A stretch of 8,870 nucleotides of DNA from Candidatus Gottesmanbacteria bacterium RIFCSPLOWO2_01_FULL_49_10. Lineage in GTDB: Bacteria; Patescibacteriota; Microgenomatia; UBA10105; UBA927. The stretch spans positions 1-8,870 of the forward strand of contig MFJZ01000015.1 of the NCBI GenBank assembly GCA_001781025.1, in the 5' to 3' direction. A program made the translations under genes and the position numbers. A model generated the notes under the pieces. That model did not search any database. It worked only from the letters and a program-made list of their open reading frames with translations, and was not told where the DNA came from. Shown here one piece after another: positions 1 through 5,970 of the stretch. How positions within the stretch are numbered: the first letter of the stretch is position 1; each line of letters starts with the position of its first letter.

Positions 1-45
1 TAGTGGCAAATCCAACCAATGGAAAGTATCAAAGCTCGACGAAGT

Positions 46-852
46 TTATGAAGAAGCCTGAAGTGTGGGTATCGCGCATGCCCCACCGGGGCAATCGCTG
101 GTGCCAAGAAACGTCGTCAGATCTTCCCCGCCGCCTACGAAAATGACGGTAGAGTTTTCGTTCTTTTTATCTTTTGGCGCGTGCGCTTCAATAAACTTTT
201 CCTCTGTTCCGGATACGACTGCCTGGTATGCTTCCCACCAATCCATCACTGCCATCCGCGCTTCATCCGCAGCAAGCGCCGTCACAGGGTTAATGTAATC
301 AACAAAAGAAAACTTCTTTTTCTGTGTTGCGACTGGCGACTCGACAGCTAGAGCAGCTGCAGGATTCTCTGCTGGAGCAGCCTGTGCAGTATCTACCGGA
401 GTCGTTGCTACCGACGCTCCAGTATCCGGAGTTGCCGATGGTGCAGCTTGTCCTCTCCGTTTAGCAAAAACCTCTCTCACCTTCCCGCTGATTCCTTCAA
501 CGCCTACCACGGCCATTGTTCCCACTGTCGAGGTCGTAAAGTGCCGAAGCTTGAGCTTGGGAAGCGCTTCACCCAAATTCTTGTTAACCACAGTATAGAG
601 AGCGCCCACCAAGCCATCATTGAGGAGTGCGTCAAGCAAAGGATGAAGTTCAAGTTTTTCGACCCCAATCTTTCTAAATACAGTCGGCCTGACAAATTCT
701 AAAAGCCTTTCACCCCCCACCCCGATCGCCCCGACAGCCAACGCACCGCCGAGTCTCGTTAGTGGTTTCGCACCCTCTTCATGAGCATTGCCGGCCAGAG
801 CGTGAGCGCGAAAGATATTTTCAGGGAGCGTTCGTTCAGGGGTCTCTATCAT
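46..852 (-). CDS. Hypothetical protein with glycine-rich hydrophobic segments and an Ala/Pro linker
   Basis: I do not recognise this 268-residue protein. The start is placed at 852 rather than at the longer in-frame ATG at 891, because the longer form would run through a good TTGACA/TATAGT promoter that ends 9 nt before the chosen ATG. Visible layout: a charged N-terminus; a Gly/Ala-rich hydrophobic stretch around residues 34-47; a second hydrophobic stretch around 106-120; a basic patch (residues 124-133); a low-complexity Ala/Pro/Thr linker (about 135-177); then a folded-looking C-terminal part with a DWWEAYQ segment (204-210) and a tail with two cysteines (254 and 259) in a CPGGAC context. 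The two hydrophobic stretches could be short membrane helices or a hairpin, so membrane association is likely but unproven. It is the last gene of the minus-strand series and follows the 909-1466 gene with a gap of 56 bp that holds its own promoter. Confidence 0.75.
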   Translation of the reverse strand: MIETPERTLPENIFRAHALAGNAHEEGAKPLTRLGGALAVGAIGVGGERLLEFVRPTVFRKIGVEKLELHPLLDALLNDGLVGALYTVVNKNLGEALPKLKLRHFTTSTVGTMAVVGVEGISGKVREVFAKRRGQAAPSATPDTGASVATTPVDTAQAAPAENPAAALAVESPVATQKKKFSFVDYINPVTALAADEARMAVMDWWEAYQAVVSGTEEKFIEAHAPKDKKNENSTVIFVGGGEDLTTFLGTSDCPGGACAIPTLQASS

Positions 853-861
853 AATGGGCGG

Positions 862-891
862 ACTATACCACCGTCCTAATCGCCCTGTCAA
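862..891 (-). promoter_or_regulatory. Sigma70-type promoter with extended -10, abutting the start at 852
   Basis: On the minus strand, TTGACA (886-891) is separated by 18 nt from TATAGT (862-867), and the -10 is preceded by TGG, an extended -10. Only 9 nt separate the -10 from the ATG, so the predicted transcript has a leader of about 3 nt and no room for a Shine-Dalgarno site. Confidence 0.7.
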
Positions 892-908
892 ATCAATCCT
901 CTTTTTTG

Positions 909-1466
909 TTATGTCATTTTTCTGCGTTCTTGTTTACCCAGTTCCGGCCGGGACATATTGACCAGGATCATGCGCGCGTTTTCAGGCGTCGCAGACGCCA
1001 TGGGTTCGGAATGCCGGCGTGTGGGAGTCGCCTCTCCACCGCCCCAAATCCGCTCGGCGACGGCGTCGACTGAGCCTACGGCAAATCGTGCAGGTCCGCT
1101 CTCAACCACATGAGGCATTATCTTGCTGCCGATGTTGAGGACGGTAGACAAATAGGCCTCCGCCCCGCGAGCCATAACCCCAACGATCGGCAGAGGCAGG
1201 ACTTTTACGGTCTCAAGTGCCAGTGCCGACCCGGTCATCGGAACCTTAAGGACATCCATCATGCGGCCACCCATGGTTTTGGCGGCTCCTTCCGGGAGCG
1301 CACCGTGGATACTCTGAAGCCACGTGGCGTAGGACCGCATGAGCGGACTTTTGTCGATGGCTTTATCAAGAATCCCGGTGGTCCGATCGCGGACGCCATG
1401 CTTCAAAGCATCGGGGTCGCGGACTATGTATTCAACGGGTTTTTGCCCTTCTCCGGCTTCCGCCAT
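909..1466 (-). CDS. Hypothetical protein, probably membrane-associated
   Basis: This is a 185-residue protein of no family I recognise. It has a polar, charged N-terminus (1-40), a middle region with the most hydrophobic stretch around residues 78-98 (GSALALETVKVLPLPIVGVMA), and a basic, polar C-terminus. A short segment, ALPEGAAKTM (56-65), resembles VLPEGGLRQSM in the neighbouring 1526-2113 protein. This is weak evidence for a distant relationship to the RIDxxLHPVS family, and the RIDxxLHPVS motif itself is absent. The start at 1466 is supported by a weak promoter-like sequence just upstream and by the lack of any longer in-frame alternative before the next gene's stop. It lies 59 bp downstream of the 1526-2113 gene and 56 bp upstream of the next gene, all on the same strand. 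The function cannot be called. Confidence 0.65.
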   Translation of the reverse strand: MAEAGEGQKPVEYIVRDPDALKHGVRDRTTGILDKAIDKSPLMRSYATWLQSIHGALPEGAAKTMGGRMMDVLKVPMTGSALALETVKVLPLPIVGVMARGAEAYLSTVLNIGSKIMPHVVESGPARFAVGSVDAVAERIWGGGEATPTRRHSEPMASATPENARMILVNMSRPELGKQERRKMT

Positions 1467-1474
1467 ATATATCT

Positions 1475-1503
1475 ACCGTACACAAAATATCAGGTGGAGG
1501 CAA
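1475..1503 (-). promoter_or_regulatory. Weak promoter-like sequence before the 909-1466 gene
   Basis: TTGCCT (1498-1503) and TACGGT (1475-1480) are separated by 17 nt, and the -10 lies 8 nt before the ATG at 1466. The -10 departs from consensus. The call rests mainly on placement matching the other promoters in the window. Confidence 0.35.
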
Positions 1504-1525
1504 GGGAGTCGTCGTAAAGGAAATA

Positions 1526-2113
1526 TTACAAAAGCGTCGAAGATGGATGGACGTTGGGAGATACCAATCCGCCGGTACCCGCGTCGGGGAGCGACCCCAA
1601 GGCAATCATCTGGACGATCTGGTCGACGCGATTTGCGTGTTCGGGCTGGTCAAATGCCCGCGCCGCATCACGGCCCGACGGCGTTGCAAAAAATGCTTCC
1701 TGCTTGGCTCCTTTGATACGAATGGCTGCACGTGCCACTTCGCTTGCTGACGGGCCAAACAGTCCATATCCGGTAAAAAATGCGCCCATGGCGCCATGAA
1801 GCAGAGTAAAGGGTGGCGCGAGGGCACCCACAGCCATAAATCCGATCCCTGCGCCGGTAAAAATCACCCGCTGCACCAGTGTACCGAAAAATGTTTGTCG
1901 GTCCTGAACGTTAAGGAGTTCGCGCAGCCGCGGCTGGAATCGCTCCATACTTTGTCGCAATCCCCCTTCGGGGAGCACCTTCATAATCCGGCTAAATTGT
2001 TCCGCCGTCTCGGTAGATACCGGATGGAGCATCCGGTCAATCCGAAGGCGTATGCGGTCGGCGATACCGTCTTTTTTCTTTTCTCCCAGGGATAGCTCTT
2101 GTCCTTCTGCCAT
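1526..2113 (-). CDS. Two-helix membrane protein of a local paralogous family (RIDxxLHPVS motif)
   Basis: This 195-residue protein is of unknown function. Residues 1-23 are charged and are followed by RIDRMLHPVS (24-33), a polar helical segment (34-79), and two hydrophobic segments at about 80-98 and 102-120 that look like a transmembrane hairpin. The rest is a soluble tail. It is clearly paralogous to the protein at 4866-5519: both carry RIDxxLHPVS, then a methionine-containing helix, a DR pair, the hydrophobic pair, and near the C-terminus an (F/Y)(F/Y)xTxxG(R/K)xAA segment followed by VxxIVxxM. The copy here has a shorter loop between the two hydrophobic segments. There is no clear Shine-Dalgarno site before the ATG at 2113. 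The 205 bp upstream contain a strong RNA hairpin and a promoter-like sequence that may drive this gene. A short-leader alternative would use TACTAT at 2126-2131. Confidence 0.75.
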   Translation of the reverse strand: MAEGQELSLGEKKKDGIADRIRLRIDRMLHPVSTETAEQFSRIMKVLPEGGLRQSMERFQPRLRELLNVQDRQTFFGTLVQRVIFTGAGIGFMAVGALAPPFTLLHGAMGAFFTGYGLFGPSASEVARAAIRIKGAKQEAFFATPSGRDAARAFDQPEHANRVDQIVQMIALGSLPDAGTGGLVSPNVHPSSTLL

Positions 2114-2168
2114 AATATTCCAAGGATAGTATTAGAACATATATCAAAACCTCCACACAGACTCGAAT

Positions 2169-2256
2169 GTGCGGGTGACAGGCGTAGGGGGACCCCCAGA
2201 GAAGCGAGGTCCCCTTGTGGGTATTCTTGGGGGAAAACGCCTGGCAGGACCCGCAC
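2169..2256 (-). ncRNA. Structured RNA or regulatory 5' leader (88-nt compound hairpin)
   Basis: The 205-bp space between the ABC gene and the next gene holds a strong palindrome. The outer stem pairs 2169-2176 (GTGCGGGT) with 2249-2256 (ACCCGCAC), 8 bp. After a 2/5-nt internal loop, 2179-2185 (CAGGCGT) pairs with 2237-2243 (ACGCCTG), 7 bp. Two partly exclusive folds are possible inside: 2188-2194 with 2208-2214 (GGGGACC/GGTCCCC), or 2193-2198 plus 2200-2203 with 2224-2227 plus 2228-2233 (CCCCCA/TGGGGG and AGAA/TTCT). The two share 2193-2194. A promoter at 2287-2316 points into it on the minus strand, with a predicted start near 2280, so the minus strand is favoured. I could not match it to SRP RNA, 6S RNA, tmRNA, RNase P RNA or a known riboswitch. 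There is no U-tract after it, so it does not look like an intrinsic terminator. Whether it is a separate RNA or the leader of the 1526-2113 gene is open. Confidence 0.5.
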
Positions 2257-2286
2257 CCGATGGGTCTTGACAGCTTCTTGTCTCCA

Positions 2287-2316
2287 ATACTACCATCAGT
2301 GCTCGTGCCAGTGCAA
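2287..2316 (-). promoter_or_regulatory. Promoter-like sequence driving the structured RNA or leader
   Basis: On the minus strand, TTGCAC (2311-2316) is separated by 18 nt from TAGTAT (2287-2292), and the -10 is preceded by TGG as in the promoters at 862, 4778 and 5532. It begins 2 bp after the ABC stop codon (2319-2321). Transcription would start near 2280, about 24 nt before the 88-nt hairpin. Confidence 0.5.
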
Positions 2317-2318
2317 CT

Positions 2319-4766
2319 CTACCTTCCCCGTGCTACTGCCTCATACACCTGGTGATCACCCAGTGATCCGTTTTCCGCCTTATTCTCGGATTTACCATTC
2401 CCGTTTGGGGGTTTTTTATTAATCTGCCGGAAGTCGACGACCTGCTCGGCAATTGTTTCAAAGACCGGGTCGTGGGTGATCGCCACGACCGTCATCTCCG
2501 GGCGCTTCTTCCGAAGGTTCTGGATTATGTTCATGACACTTCGCGCAGACTCCTGATCCAGGTGGGTCGTCGGCTCGTCCAGAAACAAAATCTGCGGGTC
2601 TTTAAGAAGTGCCCGTGCCAAGCCGATCATCCGAAGCTCCCCTCCGGAGAAATGAAAGCGCTTCTTCGTATCCAGGTCTCCCAAAAATTTCTCCATCCCC
2701 AGGTCACCGAGCACTTGGGTAATCTTCTCATCGGGCACTTCCCGCCGGGACCAAAGAAGGAGATTTTCGCGCAGGCTCATGCCTTCAAAAAACTGCGGAG
2801 ACTGGTTGGCGTAGGCAAGTTTGGTATAGATAGACTCATCACCGTATTTTTTCACACTTTCCAGGTCCATCCCTCCGTACTGCACCACCCCGGCGGGCGC
2901 CTCGTACAACCCCAACAGATGCCGCAGAAGCGTCGTCTTGCCCTCGCCTTTGGGCCCCTTGATCGTGACGAAAGATCCTTCGGGGATATCAAGCGAGACG
3001 CCCGCGAGAATATCTTTATACGATAAATCTTTGACGCTTATAGCCAAATTGGGAAGCGAAGAAACCGCGACTCTCGCCCGCTCCTTGGGCCCATCCGGCT
3101 TATCAAGCGCGTCGTATGGACCCAGGAGCTTTTCCATCTGACGGATATTCTGAATCGCAGCTTTTATATGCCCCTGGTAAACGGCGATCAGCGCTTCTGT
3201 GTGATGCTCAAGGGCACCTTGGCTTCTGCTGGCTTCCGAGTAGCGCTGGAGGAGAAGGGGGACGGTATTGATGGCGTTTGCGTAAGACCATTTACGCCCC
3301 GGGGCTCCTTGAGATAATTCTTTCTGTGGCAGCAGTACCTCATCAAAACCTCCTCCTAATGTATACTGCCCTTTGTCCGTGAGAGTCTTTTGTGTCATAG
3401 GATCTACTCCAAACCCATCTGGTGTTTGTGTTGGTTTTGATCGGGGAACTTCATCAAACGGTCCACCCAAAGGGGCTTGAACATAGGATGGTTTTGTCTT
3501 GTGTTTCCTCTGCTCCTTCCACATCGCCCACCCGGTGCCCACGATCGGCACGGTGACGTTAAAAATCTGGGAAATCGTATTGCGCTTTTTCCCCGCTGCA
3601 GTTTCCGCGCGTTCTGCCCCATAGAGGAGCTCATCACGCGAGCTCATGGCGTCCCGGAGCGCTTCGGCCGCATGTTGGGCGTCATCGGTTTTGACAAGTT
3701 CAGCACTCTCTACCATCGAGTAAATTTTGGCATTGATCGCGGCGTGTCGGTTGCCTTCTTCTTTTTGTTGGGCGAGAGCCTCCCGCACTGCTTCCTGCGA
3801 TCCTTTCAGAAGAAACGGCAGGCGCAGGAGGCTAAGCAAAGCTACCGGCCAATTCATCAAAAATTCCGGGATCGTCGCGCCGCCCAAAAGTCCAAGCCTC
3901 GGGATTATATCGGTGTACGTTTTGGATAGCAGGGTGACGACACCATTTTTGCCCAGTTCAATGCGCTGGAAGATCTCGGCAGCCGGCCGGTCGTGGATAA
4001 ACTCAAAATCCCGCATAAAAAGCGAGTTGGCTACCCGCTCGTTTACTTTCCTTCTCACATTCATAAACTCCCGACCGAACTGTTCGTTAATCCGGTGATC
4101 AATCTGAAACAGCGGGATCGTCGTAAAAGACAGGAGAAACGGCGCGAGCTGCTTTAGGGTATAGCGCGCAAGCACCCCGGACTCCTCGCTTGTGAGTTTT
4201 GGGAGTGACCCGCGCCGGAGCTTTCCTTCCACTTGAATTTTTTCGAGAGTCTGTTGGCTTGCCTGGTCCATAGGCCGCTCGGTGATAAATCGGTGTGCTA
4301 TGTGATACGGCCCCCATCCTTCTACAAATGCCGTGGCTATCCGCGCGCCTTCAAGCGCTCCGAGCTTTGCCTTGATATCACCCAACCCATAGAGATCGGA
4401 GACGTATTGAAAGGTCGAGAGATAATCGTTAAAGTCTATGTCCTCTCTCCCCTTTTTCTTTGTTTCCTTCCGGGGCAGCTCTCCCGAGCTGGGAGCCCGA
4501 AACAGTCGCCTCGTCATTTTGCGCCAGCCTTTCTCTTCCTGTTTTGTGAGAGGGGTACCCTGCTCTTTCAGGGTTTGGGAAATGACGTCCAGAATTTTTT
4601 TCACCGCTTCCGGGTCAACGGGTTTACCCGCTTCAAGCGCTTCTGCGACCCGCGCGGAAGGCTCGAGCGCTTCTTCGGGGATCGGTGATCCGGGTACGGC
4701 TGCTTCCGGCTTATGCGCGACATCAGGAGATACTGGTTGTGGGGAACCGCTTTGCTCTGCTTCCAT
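2319..4766 (-). CDS. ABC-exporter-like protein with divergent membrane domain fused to an intact ATPase domain
   Basis: This protein has 815 residues, against about 580-600 for a usual half-transporter. Residues 1-105 are Pro/Glu/Ala- and Lys-rich and probably disordered. Residues about 110-550 follow an ABCB-type exporter pattern: a hydrophobic segment at 205-222; a long cytoplasmic-loop-like helix with RRKVNERVANSLFMRDFEF (238-256) and AAEIFQRI; hydrophobic segments at 290-305 and 306-320; a charged coiled stretch (321-395); then segments at 397-416 and 494-508. The first expected helix is only weakly hydrophobic. Residues about 420-490 form an extra loop carrying a duplicated LGGxFDEV (433-440 and 470-477). 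The ATPase domain is complete: Walker A GPKGEGKT (604-611), Q-loop Q655, signature FSGGE (706-710), Walker B ILFLDE (726-731), D-loop THLD, H-loop H765. A Lys/Asn-rich tail follows. ATP binding and hydrolysis are well supported. Export of an unknown substrate is inferred, and a non-transport role is possible because the membrane segments are degenerate. The start at 4766 follows a promoter 11 nt upstream. Confidence 0.85.
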   Translation of the reverse strand: MEAEQSGSPQPVSPDVAHKPEAAVPGSPIPEEALEPSARVAEALEAGKPVDPEAVKKILDVISQTLKEQGTPLTKQEEKGWRKMTRRLFRAPSSGELPRKETKKKGREDIDFNDYLSTFQYVSDLYGLGDIKAKLGALEGARIATAFVEGWGPYHIAHRFITERPMDQASQQTLEKIQVEGKLRRGSLPKLTSEESGVLARYTLKQLAPFLLSFTTIPLFQIDHRINEQFGREFMNVRRKVNERVANSLFMRDFEFIHDRPAAEIFQRIELGKNGVVTLLSKTYTDIIPRLGLLGGATIPEFLMNWPVALLSLLRLPFLLKGSQEAVREALAQQKEEGNRHAAINAKIYSMVESAELVKTDDAQHAAEALRDAMSSRDELLYGAERAETAAGKKRNTISQIFNVTVPIVGTGWAMWKEQRKHKTKPSYVQAPLGGPFDEVPRSKPTQTPDGFGVDPMTQKTLTDKGQYTLGGGFDEVLLPQKELSQGAPGRKWSYANAINTVPLLLQRYSEASRSQGALEHHTEALIAVYQGHIKAAIQNIRQMEKLLGPYDALDKPDGPKERARVAVSSLPNLAISVKDLSYKDILAGVSLDIPEGSFVTIKGPKGEGKTTLLRHLLGLYEAPAGVVQYGGMDLESVKKYGDESIYTKLAYANQSPQFFEGMSLRENLLLWSRREVPDEKITQVLGDLGMEKFLGDLDTKKRFHFSGGELRMIGLARALLKDPQILFLDEPTTHLDQESARSVMNIIQNLRKKRPEMTVVAITHDPVFETIAEQVVDFRQINKKPPNGNGKSENKAENGSLGDHQVYEAVARGR
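3297..3509 (-). other. Extra loop in the ABC protein with duplicated LGGxFDEV motif
   Basis: This segment encodes residues about 420-490 of the ABC protein, between its last two hydrophobic segments, where exporters of this type normally have a short extracellular turn. It contains LGGPFDEV (433-440) and LGGGFDEV (470-477), 37 residues apart and separated by polar, Thr/Pro-rich sequence. The DNA reads as less GC-rich than the flanking coding sequence. The extracellular location is inferred from the usual six-helix topology. Confidence 0.5.
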
Positions 4767-4777
4767 ACGATACCTTT

Positions 4778-4806
4778 AGAATACCACGGAGTTCCCGCTC
4801 CTGTAA
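4778..4806 (-). promoter_or_regulatory. Promoter of the ABC gene with extended -10
   Basis: On the minus strand, TTACAG (4801-4806) is separated by 17 nt from TATTCT (4778-4783), preceded by TGG. The -10 lies 11 nt before the ATG at 4766, predicting a leader of about 4-5 nt. A small inverted repeat (GGAG/CTCC, 4788-4801) sits in the spacer. Confidence 0.5.
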
Positions 4807-4865
4807 GCGGCAGAACACACGGAAAACATTATTTGGGAAAAACTGAATGGACTCGAGAGGATGTC

Positions 4866-5519
4866 TTAGGCCCCTTGCGGCTGTGGGTGGTACTCGCCAC
4901 TTATCGTCGGGACATTGTCCTGGGTCATCCGTCTCACAATGCGGTTCACTTGAGTCGTCAATGCTTCGCCCTCCCCTGTCCCTTTCCCCCATGCCGCGCG
5001 CTTGCCGGCTTCCGTGCGGTAATAGGTTTTCATGCGGCGAGCGTATTGTCTTACCCATCCTTTTTCTGCATTACCGACATTTCCGAGCCCCGTAGCACCC
5101 CACGCCATGATCCCGACCCCCAATAACCCGTTGACTACCGCAGCTCCTCGCGTACCAGGGATAGGAATCTGTCCGTCATCAGCTCTGACTTCTCGCTGCC
5201 ACCTGGGTCTATCTGAATTTGTCAATATAAAAGCACCAAAACCAGTCTTGAGAGCCGTAATGAACAGATTTCTGACTACGGCACTTCTGTCTACCTTTTG
5301 TAACCCTTCTTCTATCTCCGGTCGCAGGGTGTGAATCGAGGCAGCAAGTGGAGAGCCCTCAACAACTGCCATAACATCGCCTAGCTCGGCCATAGCATCA
5401 CGGGAAACAGGGTGAAGGTAAGCATCAATCCGCTCTGCGATACCAGCTCGCACGCGGTCGACTAGTGATGGCTGAAAAACTTCCGGTCCGACTGACGGGG
5501 TAGCCTCTGCTTCTCTCAT
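4866..5519 (-). CDS. Two-helix membrane protein of a local paralogous family (RIDxxLHPVS motif)
   Basis: This 217-residue protein is of unknown function. It has a polar N-terminus, RIDAYLHPVS at residues 30-39, a helical polar region (40-76), a hydrophobic segment at about 81-100, a charged loop (101-124) and a second hydrophobic segment at about 125-145, followed by a basic tail. It aligns along its length with the 1526-2113 protein: the shared motif, a DR pair before the first hydrophobic segment, and a C-terminal (Y/F)(Y/F)xTxxG(K/R)xAA plus VxxIVxxM block. The loop between the membrane segments is about 20-25 residues longer here. The start at 5519 is supported by a consensus promoter ending 12 nt upstream. 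The next longer in-frame option would include that promoter. The gene is divergent from 5632 and lies 99 bp upstream of the ABC gene, which has its own promoter. A membrane protein working with the ABC protein is only a neighbourhood inference. Confidence 0.75.
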   Translation of the reverse strand: MREAEATPSVGPEVFQPSLVDRVRAGIAERIDAYLHPVSRDAMAELGDVMAVVEGSPLAASIHTLRPEIEEGLQKVDRSAVVRNLFITALKTGFGAFILTNSDRPRWQREVRADDGQIPIPGTRGAAVVNGLLGVGIMAWGATGLGNVGNAEKGWVRQYARRMKTYYRTEAGKRAAWGKGTGEGEALTTQVNRIVRRMTQDNVPTISGEYHPQPQGA

Positions 5520-5531
5520 AATAATTGGCCG

Positions 5532-5560
5532 ATTATACCAACCGATTTTTGAAATGTCAA
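5532..5560 (-). promoter_or_regulatory. Consensus sigma70-type promoter of the 4866-5519 gene
   Basis: On the minus strand, TTGACA (5555-5560) is separated by 17 nt from TATAAT (5532-5537), with TGG directly before the -10. This is the best promoter in the window. The -10 lies 12 nt before the ATG at 5519, so the leader is only about 5-6 nt, and no Shine-Dalgarno site is present. Confidence 0.8.
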
Positions 5561-5616
5561 ATTACTACAGGACAGGCTTGGGTTAAAAAAGAGTCCTCCC
5601 GCCGAGGCGAATCTTA

Positions 5617-5625
5617 TGCTATAGT
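5617..5625 (+). promoter_or_regulatory. Extended -10 promoter, apparently leaderless, for the 5632 gene
   Basis: The sequence TGCTATAGT has TG at 5617-5618 and TATAGT at 5620-5625. The ATG at 5632 begins 7 nt after the end of the -10, where transcription itself should begin. No good -35 is present at 5597-5602 (TCCCGC), as is common for extended -10 promoters. It is divergent from the promoter at 5532-5560. Confidence 0.6.
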
Positions 5626-5631
5626 GTATCC

Positions 5632-5943
5632 ATGGAACAAAAACTTCTGGCAATCGTCACCAAAATCGAAAAATCAAGCCTCACCCCGGAGGAAAAAGAG
5701 GCCCTCTACGACACGATCGCCGCTGCACTTAGGAGCGCGGTGTGGCCGGCGCTCTACCAACACATGCCCAAAGACAAACTCGAAACGCTCACCCATCTGG
5801 TAGGGAAAGCCGCGGTTGATATGACGACAGAAATTCTCTCTGATGCAGTGAAAGACCCCAGTGTCTATGAGGACGCAAACAAGCTGTTCGATCTGCTTTT
5901 CGTGGAAGTCAACAAAGCCTTGGCCGCCGAGGGCATAAGCTAG
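5632..5943 (+). CDS. Small all-helical hypothetical protein, first gene of a two-gene unit
   Basis: This 103-residue soluble protein has no hydrophobic segment long enough to span a membrane and no cysteines. It appears wholly helical, with charged amphipathic stretches: residues about 1-14, then SLTPEEKEALYDTIAAAL (16-33), a central helix containing PKDKLETLTHLV, and a C-terminal VYEDANKLFDLLFVEV helix. The pattern (an LTPEEKEAL helix, a DKLE helix, and a Pro-led last helix) reminds me of DUF5663-type small proteins common in CPR genomes. That is from memory only, so the name is not assigned. The start is set by the TGCTATAGT element, which places transcription start at the ATG. It is followed after 27 bp by the 5971 gene, so the two are likely co-transcribed. 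Confidence 0.75.
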   Translation: MEQKLLAIVTKIEKSSLTPEEKEALYDTIAAALRSAVWPALYQHMPKDKLETLTHLVGKAAVDMTTEILSDAVKDPSVYEDANKLFDLLFVEVNKALAAEGIS

Positions 5944-5958
5944 AGACCTGTCCGAAAG

Positions 5959-5966
5959 AAAGGAAG
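5959..5966 (+). promoter_or_regulatory. Shine-Dalgarno site of the 5971 gene
   Basis: AAAGGAAG lies 4 nt before the ATG at 5971. It contrasts with the absence of any such site before the first genes of units in this window and supports internal translation start within a two-gene transcript. Confidence 0.6.
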
Positions 5967-5970
5967 TTCT

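Noticed and set aside
853..891. Extended N-terminus (start at 891) for the first gene
   Set aside because: The extra 13 codons coincide with the -35/-10 promoter, and the same promoter-to-ATG layout recurs at 5519.
1110..1517. Long plus-strand open frames opposite the 909-1466 and 1526-2113 genes
   Set aside because: They lack promoters, ribosome sites and protein-like composition, and lie antisense to better-supported genes.
2126..2131. TACTAT as a separate promoter -10 for the 1526-2113 gene
   Set aside because: It sits 12 nt before the ATG, as in the other leaderless genes, but has no TG extension and no acceptable -35 (GGAGGT at the 17-nt position). It is mentioned only as an alternative.
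2155..2175. T-arm-like loop (TTCGAGT between CACA and TGTG, minus strand) suggesting a tRNA or tmRNA end
   Set aside because: There is no matching acceptor stem, anticodon arm or CCA end, and the loop would compete with the outer stem of the hairpin.
2169..2256. SRP RNA, 6S RNA or intrinsic terminator identity for the hairpin
   Set aside because: The conserved SRP apical GGAA/AGCAGC region is missing, the length and bubble pattern do not fit 6S RNA, and no U-tract follows on either strand.
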